Below are positions 37,476-49,439 of a stretch of DNA of 64,000 nucleotides, in pieces. Location of the stretch: NCBI GenBank assembly GCA_018894105.1, contig CM032121.1:22354730-22418729 (forward strand), given 5' to 3'. The notes under the pieces are model-generated. The model saw only the letters and a list, made by a program, of their open reading frames with translations. It did no database searches and was not told the DNA's origin. The stretch comes from Jacaranda mimosifolia (taxonomy: Eukaryota > Streptophyta > Magnoliopsida > Lamiales > Bignoniaceae). The position numbers and the translations under genes are program-made. How positions within the stretch are numbered: the first letter of the stretch is position 1; each line of letters opens with the position of its first letter.

Positions 37476-38400
37476 ATGTTGAAGGTTTTCAGGGATGATG
37501 AGGGTAGTCGGGGGAGCTATAGTGAAGTTACCAGGTCATATAGGGTTTCGACTAGCCGTGTGGAAGGTTCAACTAGCAAATCTGAGAGCTCCTCAAGTAA
37601 TAGCTCGACCTCGAGCGATTCAAGCGATGATTGGGTTAGCATTAGGGTTGAGGCTGGGTTGATTGAACCTCTAATGTCATGTGGTCGGTTGTTTACCCTC
37701 GATCACTATAGTGAGATTAGGTTAGAGGTCACAGAGGGGGACCTGAATACGCTTAGAAGAGTATACCACATTCCTCCAGATTATGAGCTTATGGTCCCGG
37801 GGCCTGGGGGTAGGATGCACTGACCACCCAATGGCTGCATTACTGTGTTCGAGGATGATCTTAGGTGTAGGCTTAGGTTTCCCTTAGCCGAGCCAATAGT
37901 TGACCTGTTGAGGGGTTTATAGGTTTGGATTACCCAACTCCTCCCCAACTATTTTTCAACGATATACAGTTTCATTGTTTTGATGCACATCTATAATCAA
38001 CCTCCCACCTTCGCTAACTTCAGTAACCTGTTTCATCTTCCCATGTCTCGTAAGTCGGGGAGTACCGAGGAGTCGGACTTTTATTACCTGACTGCCCATC
38101 CCCCATCGAAAATTCTTGGTAACCCTAGCCTCTTCCTTTAGCCAAAAGTGGAAAAACATACATTTTTATGTTCGGGCTCCTAGTGGGGTGGGCTTTAATA
38201 TCCTGAGGGGTTGGATGTAAGGACATGTCGAGATGCCGGGGAACCAAACTCCGACCTGGCCAAACACTTTTGTGCAGGATATGGTCGAGTTTGGCCAGAT
38301 AGAGGCATCTGGCTATATCAAGGAGAGATATCTTGTGCTAGCAGGCCTGTTGCCTGCCCAGCTTGACCTGCCCGTGGATGCTAAATTAAGTAGATGCTTT
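37476..38400 (+). pseudogene. 'Putative gypsy-type transposon' domain gene (PF04195-like) in element 2, truncated
   Basis: From ATG at 37476 the frame runs 115 codons with a Ser-rich stretch (residues about 31-50) and then LRRVYHIPPDYELMVPGPG. After a TGA at 37821 the same frame continues with ITVFEDDLRCRLRFPL, LLPNYFSTIYSFIVLMHIYN and DFYYLTAHPPSKILG. The order 'FEDxLRxGLRFPL ... QLxPN' matches, from memory, the plant domain Pfam PF04195. It breaks off in frameshifts, and the 3' LTR follows, so the C-terminal coiled-coil half seen at 59793-60473 in the related element is missing. Function is unknown. It lies in the same orientation as gag, unlike the antisense gene of the related element. 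Confidence 0.7.
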
Positions 38401-38444
38401 TACACGTTGCTCTTAACTGTTATGCTTGTATTGCTGTCGACCTA

Positions 38445-39246
38445 TGATATGGTATAGCCTCGTCGGCCCAGCCCCATTGTTGTTGACCCAGGAGTGTATC
38501 ATTTAGGCCCATTTTTTCGTTGAAGCCCAGTCATATTATTGACCTGGGCTGACCTCACCTACTATTTCCCTCATGGAGCTGAGCAGCAATGATGTCGTTC
38601 GACCAAGCTACGAATCGAGCGCTGACACTCGACGGCCCCAAAGAGAGAGTTTGAATACCATCCCCACCGATCGCCCTTCATCGGCAGGACCAATTCTGAG
38701 GTCAACTTCGCAGGTTGACTCACCGCAGAATCCTCTCTGCCGCATTAAATGCCCTGACAGGCAACATGCCTTCGTATTAATGGCGCGTGCCACCCCAGTA
38801 CCGTCTGTACTGCCGTCCCTGACAGGGGGCGCGCCACCAGTATACTATTCTATCCCTGAAAGCTAGAGATGAAGCCATCTAGAACAGTACATAAATAGGA
38901 TATGACCCAAAACTCCCCATGCAAGGACAAGAGCCCCTTCAGCATGCTAAGGGCATCTTGGACATATCAATCATCTGAAGAAGGCTATAAATACCCCATC
39001 GCCAGTTTTTCTGAAGGTATGCTGTCTACACTAAAAAGCCCTCACTCCATTGCTTATATATTTTGGTCATTCTCATACTGACTTGAGCATTGGAGTGCCA
39101 TAGCCAAGGGCACCTCGGCTAGCCTGATGTTTGCTCGTGATTGTAGGACTCAGCCCAATTACCTTTAGAGTTTGTTTACTCGACCCATCAGGTCTATCAA
39201 CCTGAATTCCAATCCAATCCAATATACACAACTTTCACCCTCATCA
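38445..39246 (+). repeat. 3' LTR of element 2
   Basis: It starts TGATATGGTATAGCC and ends CACCCTCATCA, followed by GTAAC. It matches the 5' LTR over its full length, with scattered substitutions and small indels. Confidence 0.9.
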
Positions 39247-39505
39247 GTAACTGAAGGGAAAACGTGTTTGGTATTGCCTATTTTGAGGGCCTTTTGTGAT
39301 TCCAATTCTACCTTAGCGCTATTTTGTCTTTTTCACTCAAATGAAGAATGAATCCAAAGTGTAATTTTTAAGTAGGAAGTGAATACTAAACTAAAACAAG
39401 TGGAGATTGAATTCAAAAAAGAAATTTGGGTTTGGTACCTTTTCCTCATTCATCTCATTCCCAATGACACCGTCATTTATTTTTCTTAGATATGTACCCG
39501 CAGAC

Positions 39506-40399
39506 TAGGGTTGTCAATGGGTCTAATTCGGATCGGATCATGTTAGATCCAAATTCGAATTCAAAAGTAATATGTCATATTCAAATTCAATCCAAAATTC
39601 ATTGGATCTATAATTGGTAAAACCATATCCAGATCTAAATAAAAGTCGGATATCCAAAATAATCCAAATTTGAATATTTTAAAAATCATCATGTATTTAT
39701 TATTTTTCTAAAAATTTAGTAGATTCCAAATTCAGAACAATCATCCTTAAAAAAAATACACAATAGATTAATGAATAAATTTTCAAGTCTATTGATCACT
39801 TAAAATCAACAGTATAATTTAACTTAATCACATTCATTCATCAAATCATTGCATTTTAGGTTCTGTTGCTGATAATAGTACTTATGTGGCATTATAAATA
39901 TATAATTATACTTGATTATTCAATCAACTAACTATAGACTCAAAATTTTATAAAAAAGAAACTCATTTTGATCAAATCGAGATTTGCATTGCATTCTTGC
40001 CATATTATTGCATTTTGCTCCTACTCATTATTCTTCCGACATCATTTTTCGTTATAAAAATAGAGAAACAAATTATGTAATTATGATATAAATAAGTTCA
40101 AAATCTAACAATCTATATGAAAAATACCTGATTTGATATATTGCATAGGAGTTCATTACTTCCTTCATCCAAATATCTACATTGACATTATTATAGAACC
40201 CTATGTATATATGTATAATAGTAAATATATTCAGATTCGGATTATTAATGCATCGAATCGAGCCATATCCATATTCGCTCCATTTATTTTGGATTACGAA
40301 CTTTTTAAATTGAATCATATCAATCAAATTTTTTATCAGTTAAAAATTCTAAATAATCGAATTGAATTTGGATTAAAATTCGCTCCATTAACAGCCCTA
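39506..40399. mobile_element. hAT-like non-autonomous element, 894 bp
   Basis: Ends TAGGGTTGTCAATGG and, on the other strand, TAGGGCTGTTAATGG form terminal inverted repeats. They are flanked by 8 bp duplications CCGCAGAC (39498-39505) and CCACAGAC (40400-40407), one mismatch. An 8 bp TSD and this TIR fit the hAT superfamily. Subterminal ATCCAAATTCGAATT motifs are inverted at both ends. No transposase is encoded. Confidence 0.85.
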
Positions 40400-40530
40400 C
40401 CACAGACTGTGAGTTGGTATAGCCAATGGTTCAGCCACACCAAAATTACATAGATTGTTAGCAAAAGTGTGTGCATTTATGCCAAAAAAAGATGATCATG
40501 CTTGTAAAGGCAAAGCAGAAAGATCAAGAT

Positions 40531-41458
40531 ACCCAAAAGCTATAAATGGGTAGGATAAAATATCCAAAAAGATGAGATCATAATCCTACCCTACTCTAAA
40601 ATACCCAAAAGGATGAGATCTTAATCCTACCCCACCCTATCTAACCCAAGACCCATTGGGTCTAGTTTATTGGACTTATATTTTTAATATATATATTTAT
40701 TTTCTCAATATATATTAAAAATATTATTTGGCATACGATAACAAATTTTTTTTTCTATTTAATTTAATTTAATCATTAAATTTAAATTATTTAATTTTAA
40801 ACTTTTTGCTAATTAAATTAGCTATTTTATTGATATAATAGCTTTTTATTAATATAATTAATAATTAAACTTTTTGCTAATTAAATTAATATAATTAAAA
40901 AACAATTAATAAAAACAGTTTAAAAGAAAAAACTTTTTCTATATTTAATTTTATAAAAATAGTTAATTTCTATATTAATAAACTTTATTCATTAACAAAA
41001 TTAATTTTATTAACTGTTTTTATAAAAATTATTTATTCTACTATTAATTTTAATATTATTAATTTTATTAATAAAAAATGTTCAACTGTTGCTATTGCTA
41101 TTCCAACTTTTTTTTTAAAAAAAAAATTGCTATCCCAATATATTAATTTTATTAATTTAGTTTAATTTTTAATGAAAAAAATTATTTAATTATTATTGTT
41201 CATTCACATATTTGTAATTTTTATATATAAAATTTTTATCATTAATATAAATTTAATTTGGGTATAAACAATTTTTAGGTTCATAAATTAAATTTAATTA
41301 TAAAGTAATAAATAATTTTTAGGTATGGGTACATGGGTAATTTATGAGTACCCTACACATACCCATTACACTATCTTTAATAAATATGAATATATGTAGG
41401 GTATGTGTATTGACATTTTGGGCCTGGATAGAATAACACCCTACCCATTTACAGGCCT
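40531..41458. mobile_element. MITE-like TIR element, 928 bp
   Basis: Subterminal TATAAATGGGTAGGAT on the left and, read on the minus strand, TGTAAATGGGTAGGGT on the right form inverted repeats. AGATCAAGAT occurs exactly at both flanks (40521-40530 and 41459-41468), a perfect 10-base match. The interior is almost pure A and T. The superfamily is uncertain: hAT would predict 8 bp and MULE 9-10 bp duplications. Confidence 0.75.
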
Positions 41459-41735
41459 AGATCAAGATAAGGAAAAATAAATAAAAAGGTAACACCTTTC
41501 TCCCATACATGTGAGAGGTATGGGAGCATGTTTATGCTTTTGTTACCACAAACAAAGCTGCAAAAATAAAGAGTTCACTGTTCACAGCACTCCAAAGAAT
41601 ACTTCTCATGTCAATAGACCTCAACAAGAAAGAGAAGGTGGTCGAAAAACTGATAAGATCGGGACATTTTCCCCCGGCGTCAATGAAAATTACATTTATC
41701 ACTGAAGATCTGAAAACAGTATATTTCTGTAACCA

Positions 41736-41741
41736 TTTATT
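41736..41741 (-). terminator. Likely poly(A) signal of the VDAC gene
   Basis: AATAAA on the minus strand, 77 bases beyond the VDAC stop codon. Plant signals are loose, so other sites may be used. Confidence 0.4.
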
Positions 41742-41817
41742 GACGCTCCTTTCCAATGCAACCTCAAAATAACAGAAGTACTGGATTCAAACTGCAACAT
41801 GCTTCAGCAAGGTGCTC

Positions 41818-42541
41818 TCAAGGCCTCAGAGCAAGGGACACACCAAATCTTGGAGTCTTATCCAATGCCTTGGTGTCAAATTCACTGGATATAGTCACAA
41901 GTGATTTTCGTATGACCTCATGCTGCAAAACAGCCCCTAGTGCGCCATGATTATTAAGCTTCAGTTTCACTAGTGTAAGGCTGTCAATGGCATAAGATCC
42001 TCCCACAGTGAAAGTGTTCTCGTTTGTGGAGAATTTTCTGGTGATCTCTCCAACAGCAGCATTTTTCTTCAATTGATCCAAGTACTGTACGTATGATGCC
42101 TTTATGGTGTCCCCTTTGTCACCCCTGCCAGGTGAACAAGGGACTAAATTTTCCCTCTTTAATAGGATTAAGAGCATGATAACAAACTAAACAAGAAAAA
42201 CAATTTTGCCCATTATATTTGTCAACATTAGTACTATCAACTTAAGTGACAATGGTAGGACTTACAGAATTATCGAAGCACAAGAATCTGGTTTTGTCAC
42301 AGTAATGCCTGCAGTGTATTTAGTTAATTTCCCAGAAGTGGTCTCATAACCTGCCTCTGCACCCAAAGCAAAGGTGGGAGTACCAAGGGTGACAGAAAAA
42401 TCAACTGGGGGGGCTTGGTTCAGACCAACAGCTGCAGCAAGGGATGCATGAGGGTGGAAATATTGGAATTCCAGCTGCGTAAGCAAAAAGAAAAGCATTT
42501 TAGTGAAAGAAGGCTCTTATAGTTCATGTAGTTGAAAAGTA

Positions 42542-42595
<54 letters not shown>

Positions 42596-45500
42596 GAGGG
42601 GAGGGGGGGGAGGGCGCTACAGACACCTTGCCGGACTCGTAATTGGGGTATTTCAGGGTTGCTATGGTCTTTGATGAGGGGACAATATTGGAAACAGTCA
42701 GAGTTGCTGAGATCTGCAAAAAGAAAGAGTGATCAAAAAGTGACAACGGAACAAGCATGTTTGTTGTGATAAAAGTTTGAACTCACATTTGATTCTGTAT
42801 CAACTTTTAGATCAGAAGTAGAATTCTTATAAATGTACTGAGCTGCCACATCTCCTGATGAGTAGCCTCCTTTTTTCACTGTGGATGTTGTCAGGGCCTA
42901 CATTGGGGGAATGTAAGAAAATGTTGGAAGTCACATTGTCATACAATTGCCAGGCAATTCAACCCACAAGAAAATCACAATATGAATGCAAAATGTAATC
43001 CACCAACAATCATGTATGAAACTGTACAATCAGAACAAAGAATAATAACAGTAGATGATCTTAGCAATAAACTAGATAACTGGCTATGCTGTGAATTCAA
43101 CACTGTCAAATGAGTCAAAACAAGCAGAGAGACAACTCAGCAAACCAGTATTGAGTAGCCATAACTTGAACCCCCCGAGTGGAACACAAGTTGTGATGGG
43201 TTACGGTGGGAAACCTATTTTGTCATAATAATGGAAGATGACTGAGCTAAAACATACATAAGGATCAAGTATATTTCTCACTTCAAGCTACTCAATATTT
43301 GATCACCTGTCATCTATGTAGTGGAGACCAACCCAATTTAGACATCTCAAACAGACATTACTGGGATAGCAGATTCAAAAAGATTAACCAATGCATATAC
43401 ATCACTTAGATGTTAATCGAGGAGCTTGGTTAAAGTTCAAGAGTTGAAGTTTCAAACTACAAAAACCTGATTATTGTGTATCATGCTACCACAGCATGCT
43501 CACTGTGGAAGTCACACTCAGTAAGAGTTGTAAAATAAATCTGCAAATTATGGTTTTTAATAGCATTTGATGGCCCCAGAATATTCCAACCGTACAATCT
43601 ACCTAAGGCTGCTGCTTCCTCTTTACCATATGGCATGGTTTAGAAAGTAATCCATTCAAAAGAATGACAAACATGGTCACAGATGAGAAAATTCCAGTAC
43701 TCCACAACCAAAGAAGAAGAGAAAAAGAAAATGGAAAAACATGATGATCTACACAACTAATGAGAGTAAAAAAGGCACATGCTACTGTAGAGGCCATACC
43801 TCTTTTAGGTTGGATGACATATGTCAGGGACTCTATATAATGCAAAAATTCTAAACTAAAATTTTCAAAATTGACATAAAGGTAAACTAAATGAAGATTG
43901 CCAATCTCCAGATAGATGTGGTAATCACAAATTCACTTTCATTTAAACTTCTTAATACAAAAACCATAAACGAGTAAAGATATTACCAATTACATTCCTA
44001 AATGAATAGAATATGATGTTCTAGAATTACATATTTACGTCATAAACAGTCAGCAAACTAAGTTCGGTATTCTCGTCAGGCTATCAGGAATCAAGTAACT
44101 ATGTAGCTCGGAAGGCTTTGAAAAATTTAACAATTAGTACACGCGCATTGCCCCTCAAAAAACCTAAGGAAGTGTTTGGTTTTCATTTGTAGTGTTCCAG
44201 GAAAATATTTTTGGAAAATGAGTTTGGGGAAGACAGTTGGGAGATGTAATAAATGTTTGGCATTATCCTAGAAATAGTGTAAAGATTATTTTGTAAAAAT
44301 AGTATGTTTGGTTGTGTTTTAGAAGGGGCATTTTCTCTGGTAAAGTCAAATCAAATGCTTTTTTATCTAGAAAGTGTTGTAAAATAATTTTTTATATGTT
44401 ATTTATTATTTTATGTGCATTATTCAATTATTTAATTTAAAATTATGATATAACTTAGAGATAACTATGCAACAATATTAATGCTTTTGTAAATTATTAG
44501 AATTTTATTTTTGTATTTTGTAAGATGAATATGTAAGTACTATCTTTCATATTTTCTGGATTATAGAGAAATTAAAACAAATATATATGTTATATGTATA
44601 TAAATTTTCAATAAATATATGCATACGCTACATGATACATAAATAATTATATAATTAATGATCTTTATATATTTATATATTGAAATGTATGTAGTTACAT
44701 AAATCATAATATATGTATTCTCATATATATAATATAAATTTACGAAATACCATATATAAATATATATTACATCATATAATATAAATATATATATAGATTG
44801 GAAAAGAGAAGAAAAGTCAACAATTGCAATGGGAAAGGTAGACTATGGAAATGACGATACTTTGAGTGTTTTGGAGAAAAAAGAAAACCATGTTTGAGTT
44901 CATTCCCCCTTGTGGAGAATGTTTTAAGGGAATGAAACCAAACAAAGCATAAATTATAAAATTTTGAATGTTATCCAATTCCAACTCAAATACTTAAAAT
45001 AGACGTTGGCGATTAATCTCCAGAAACCAATCAGAAATTACTGTATTCTAGAGTCAAGTGCTCTACTAGAGATCTTATTTGACACACATAACTGAAGCAA
45101 CACAGACCATAAATAATGAGAACCTTACAGTTACCGGTAAAACAAGAATAAGTTATTTAAAGTTTCGAATTTCACTAGTTAAATAGAAGTAATAAATTGG
45201 CCATCACTGTCACCATCATGGCCGACAAGCTCCCTTTCACCTTTTTTTTTTTTTTTTGGGTGGAAAAACATAACATCAGCAGCTATGTATACATGCAAAA
45301 CATGAAACAAGTTAAAGGAAAATACTAAATCAAAAGGAATTGGAGTGTGGAAAGCTTCTAAGCGAACATCTTTTCCCATTCCTTGGGGAACTCATGGCAA
45401 TCATTTGGCAGTAATTTCATCTTGAAGAGAAATGATTACTGATTACTCTTCATCCCTGTATTTTTCTGCATTTTTCTTCTGTAATTGAAAAATGAAGTGC

Positions 45501-46521
45501 AGATAGATGTGCAATATCTAGTAGAAAAACAAAATTATATTTACTGAACACACAAAATGATGGAATTTCTTTTCACATTCTTAAATAAGACCATGAGCAA
45601 ACTAACATGATTAAGTTAGTGACCTATCTGCGCCTAAGAAAAGTGCTTTAGGAATATTATCTTGCACAAGTCTATATAAACATCAAATCACAAAGTTGAT
45701 TGCTACCAACAGATACAAAACTTGAAAAGAAACACTTAAATTCCATGCACCTCTCCCCCTACCTTCACCCCTCCCAAAACATAGTCATGAATTTCATGAA
45801 GACATTCTATCAAAGATTACTCTGCGAACAACCCCCAAAATCTAGTGCCTGGTCACAGAATTATCACCTTGGCGATGTAAAAATTTCAACCAAACTAGAT
45901 GTTGCAATGGCATATTATACATGAATAATAAACTTCAGAATCAAACAAACAATACCCTTAAATCCAAATTCAAAAGAGACAATAACTTAGCAAACACTCC
46001 CTAATCAGAGTTCTCATAATCTGGTTACTTTCCTATATCCAGTCACAGCCTAAACCCAATCTGCTAAACCCAGTTATTATTAATCATAACATTATCTCAT
46101 TGACTTCAATACGAGCACAGCTATACTGAAAAGTCAAAACCCTAAGATACAATCATCAAAACAAATAATTCTCTAGTCATGAAACACAAAAAATATATAC
46201 TCATTCCAGTTGCTAAAACAACTACACAAACATGATAACCTAATATATTACGGGAAAAATTGAAAAACTAAAAAAAGCAAGGAATTGTACCACTCCAGAT
46301 TCACTGTAGGTAGAGACAGAGAACTTGTGATCAGAGAGGTAGTCCTTGGTCAGCAGATCTACAAATCAAAATAAATAAAATCATAAATATTACATAAATT
46401 ACCGGAAAGAAAAAGAAAGAAATTGAAAGAACAGCTTAACAAATTAAAATGCTGGATCCAAAAACAACTAACCTTTGGCTTTCTTGCCAATATCTGAGAA
46501 GAGTCCAGGTCCCATGCTCAT
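41818..46521 (-). CDS. Mitochondrial outer-membrane porin, voltage-dependent anion channel (VDAC2-like)
   Basis: Six exons join without a break: 46473-46521, 46291-46358, 42787-42897, 42627-42713, 42266-42474 and 41818-42124. They total 831 bases, 276 codons plus stop, the usual length of plant VDACs; all introns are GT-AG and phases agree. The protein starts MSMGPGLFSDIGKKAKDLLT, the conserved N-terminal helix region, continues through a predicted beta-barrel (KYTAGITVTKP, KFSTNENTFTVGG, LNNHGALGAVLQHE) and ends FGVSLALRP. It resembles the Arabidopsis VDAC2 class more than VDAC1. It forms the 19-strand pore for metabolites and ATP in the outer mitochondrial membrane. A second ATG two codons in (46513-46515) would give MGPGLF, also seen in relatives. 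Intron 2 is 3.4 kb and hosts a MITE. Confidence 0.95.
42545..42594. repeat. (GT)n microsatellite in VDAC intron 4
   Basis: About 25 uninterrupted GT units, CA on the gene strand, within a 152-base intron (42475-42626). It is followed by a G-rich run GGGGAGGGGGGGGAGGG close to the upstream exon border. A good candidate for length polymorphism. Confidence 0.95.
44168..44949. mobile_element. Tourist-like (PIF/Harbinger type) MITE in VDAC intron 2
   Basis: Left end GGAAGTGTTTGGTTTTCATT and right end on the minus strand TGCTTTGTTTGGTTTCATTC form imperfect inverted repeats. TAA is duplicated at both flanks (44165-44167 and 44950-44952), the TSD of PIF/Harbinger elements. The 782 bp interior is AT-rich and non-coding. 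Confidence 0.7.
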
Positions 46522-46690
46522 TTTTCGCTTTCAATTTCTTTTCTTTTTTCCCCCTAAATTCAAAGAGAGCTAGCTGGCTATGGAAAGTGACAGTGAATCG
46601 AGATAATCTGTGAAAAGCAAATGGAAGAGGGGCGGGCGGGCGAGCGAGAGAGGAAGAGAGAATTAAAATTTGGAAGAGTTCCTTTTTTCA
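46522..46690 (-). promoter_or_regulatory. VDAC 5' leader and proximal promoter region
   Basis: Upstream of the ATG lie pyrimidine-rich stretches on the gene strand (CT-rich near 46640-46660, complement of GAGCGAGAGAGGAAGAGAG). I see no clear TATA box, which is common for such genes. The transcript start cannot be placed from sequence alone. Confidence 0.4.
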
Positions 46691-47264
46691 TTTTTTTTAG
46701 TGGTGAAGACGAACTGTAGGGGAATATTTCGGAATTGACAAATGATTTTGAGGGATACTTTGGACCGTTGATATCAATTTCAACGGTAAGGATTTGTGAT
46801 TATGGGCCTTGCTCAGTCAGCTCCGATCGTATTTTGATATCTGGTCAAGTAAGTCTGCGGTGGAGAGGGGATTGTGATGGTCACTCAATCACAGGCAGGT
46901 CACTCCAATTTATTTTTCTATTAAAATGAAAAAGGAAAAATTCTCTGGCATTTGCTAGTTTGCAGTCTTGTTGTTTATTTTTATAAAATTGGTTAATCTT
47001 TCTTTTATTATTCTTTTCTTTAATCAAGAAAAACAGTATTGCTCTTACACGGGATTTCGCCAAAGTTATTTTACGTAGTGCTAATTAACAAACAAGATGT
47101 TTACATTGTCTAATATATATAAAGTAAAAGAATATTCAAGTCTACTTTAAAGTATATTTTTTATGTAACAAATGATGTGGACAAATTACTTTTATTCTAT
47201 TTTGTGATTTCAACATATTTTCATATACAAATTACTATCAAGATGAGTTATTTTGTTATTAATG

Positions 47265-48168
47265 ATTGGCACTCTACTCCCTTAAATTTAATTTTTTTGG
47301 CACATTACCTCCAAAATTAACTTAAAGCCACTTCACCCCCTCAATTTAGATTAATGGAACACTTTACCCACCCTAAATTACAATTTCTGGTAAATTATGT
47401 AGTTGAAAAGAAAAAAAAAAGGTTATTCTTGTCACTTTTACTTTTTTTCCCCATCTTTTCCCGTTAAAAAAAAATGAATCCAACTACTTTTGTTATTTTT
47501 ATATTTTCCTGCTCAAAAATAAAGAAATACATCTACCAAGAACAATAAGAACTTTTTTCTTTCCTTCAATTAGCTTGTTTGTCATCTCCTATTGTTTAGG
47601 GAATTAATTGTTGATTGAAATACAACATAATAAGTTTTAGTACATATATTTTAGTTAGATGCATGTTTAGTTTTTCATTCATGTGGCACGGATCGTGGTT
47701 GTGCTGTAAATGACATCTTCAAATAATTAATTTATTTTGTTGTCTGGTAAGATTGTTTTGCCAATCATATTAAAGAAGCAAAATCATTAACCTTATTAAT
47801 ACTCTAAAACAAATTTTTTTTATTTTATAAAAGATATTTTCAAGGAATAGTAAAGTTTATGTTTCATTGTAGTAACGCTAAGATTATCCGATCAGCCTTT
47901 AAAGAATCAGAATAATTAATTTTGTCATTCCTTTAAGGGAATATATACACACATTACGTAAAATATCATTCAAACATGCTAAGGAAGATGGGAAAAAGTG
48001 AAATGACAATAATAACATTTTCTCTAGCCACATAATCTACCAAAAATTGTATTTGGGGGGCAAAGCATTCCAATGATTCTAAGTTTAGGGGTGAAGTGGC
48101 TTTAAGTTAATTTTGAGAGGTAATATGCCAAAATAATTAAATTTTGGGGGGTAAAGTGCCATTTACCC
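47265..48168. mobile_element. MULE-like MITE, about 904 bp with about 110 bp TIRs
   Basis: The left arm from GGCACTCTACTCCC and the right arm (minus strand GGCACTTTACCCCCC) are inverted copies for over 100 bases, sharing AAATTAACTTAAAGCCACTT. TTAATG flanks both ends (47259-47264 and 48169-48174). The sister module at about 56905-56950 shows the same flanks joined without the insert. Long TIRs fit Mutator-like MITEs, although only 6 bp of TSD match. Confidence 0.8.
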
Positions 48169-48269
48169 TTAATGTAAAGATATTATGTTAATTGATTTTT
48201 TGGTAAATTTATATCCAAGATTGTTAAGTACTTGATATATCTATATATGTGATTTTTCATATTAATTTT

Positions 48270-48287
48270 TTGTCGCTCTCTCTCTCG

Positions 48288-48318
<31 letters not shown>

Positions 48319-48432
48319 AATTAAATACTAAAATAATTATTTTTTTGTAACTCTATATCTAATTTTGGTAAGTACTCTCTCTCTATATAATACAAATATC
48401 AATATATATTATATTTCATATTAATTTTGTAA

Positions 48433-48478
<46 letters not shown>

Positions 48479-48500
48479 TTATATATATATATATATATAT
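48270..48500. repeat. (CT)n and (AT)n microsatellites
   Basis: Runs of TC dinucleotides followed by AT dinucleotides at 48278-48318 and 48430-48500. The same TC-then-AT arrangement recurs in sister Helitron modules (57040-57080 and 57200-57236). Confidence 0.85.
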
Positions 48501-49439
48501 AACTTATTAGTGCAAAATCTAATCTAATATATATAAAGTAAAATGATGTTCAAGCCTATTTTAAGTATCTTTGTTATGTGGCAATGATGTGGACACGTTA
48601 TTTTTGTTCCTTTTTGCCATGTCAAATATTTTCATATATAATATATGTAACTCCTTATTATATGTATTTACATATTTTCATATTTCTCTTCTCCTCATGT
48701 CAATATAATTCCATATAATAACTTTTTATATTAATTTTTGTAACTCCCTATATTTATATACAATTTTTGTAACTTCTTCATTATATATGGAAGTATATTG
48801 AATAAAATTTGTATATTCAATATTGGTATATTTATACCAAATATACATTTTTTTTTCAATAAATTTTGTTTTCAATTGATCTTTTCAAAATTTATTAATA
48901 TAACTTTTTATATGTTTAGTATTTTCACTTTTATTCCTCCAATTATAATTTTAAAATTGTATATATTAAAAAATTCTAAAATTTTTCTTTTAATTCGTGC
49001 CTTAAATATAAGTGTTCTATTTGTATAAACAGGACCCATAAAAGGCAATTCAATCAATACATAAAAAGAAAATAATCAAACAAAAAAGAAAAAGCATTAA
49101 AATCTTACCATTACAATTAACTTACTAAAAATAATGAAAAATTGCATAGCAAAAATCACTCCCCCCATCAATTGCCGTCAATTGGGTGTTTCTATATGTA
49201 GATGGGTGTTTTAAAAATCACTCACCCGTCAATTGCCATCAATTGAATAGCAAAAATCACTCACCCCTTTAATTAGTCATTATTGCCTTTAATATCTAAG
49301 AATAATTGATATATCATAATTTAATTCAAAAAATTGTACTTTTTAATCAGTCATTATTGTCTCTTTATATTTAGTTCAAAATTTTTACCTTAATTTAATA
49401 TTCTCTAAATTATATTTTATACCATAAATTGATATTTTA

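Larger units (their letters stand above)
34549..39246 (+). mobile_element. Tat-type LTR retrotransposon lacking pol (element 2)
   Basis: LTRs at 34549-35351 (803 bp) and 38445-39246 (802 bp) are flanked by perfect GTAAC duplications (34544-34548 and 39247-39251). The internal 3.1 kb holds a broken gag and a second gene-like segment with its own TATA box, but no protease, RT, RNase H or integrase. The LTR is homologous to that of the element at the right edge, in the blocks GCATTAAATGC-CTGACAGGC and CTATAAATA-CCCAT. It is therefore a non-autonomous deletion derivative of that lineage. No polypurine tract is visible before 38445. Confidence 0.9.
47109..48522 (+). mobile_element. Helitron left-end fragment
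   Basis: It starts TCTAATATATATAAAGTAAA and runs through a module ATGATGTGGAC ... GATGAGTTATTTTGTTATTAATG ... TTAATTGATTTTTTGGTAA that recurs at 48523 and 56780. A 5' TC and repeated AT-rich start are as expected for Helitrons. No 3' hairpin is seen before the next copy begins. It is interrupted by the MITE at 47265-48168. Stretch 46690-47108 holds nothing recognisable. Confidence 0.5.

Noticed and set aside
42545..42769. Open frame rich in Cys-Val repeats
   Set aside because: It is translated (GT)n microsatellite within a VDAC intron.
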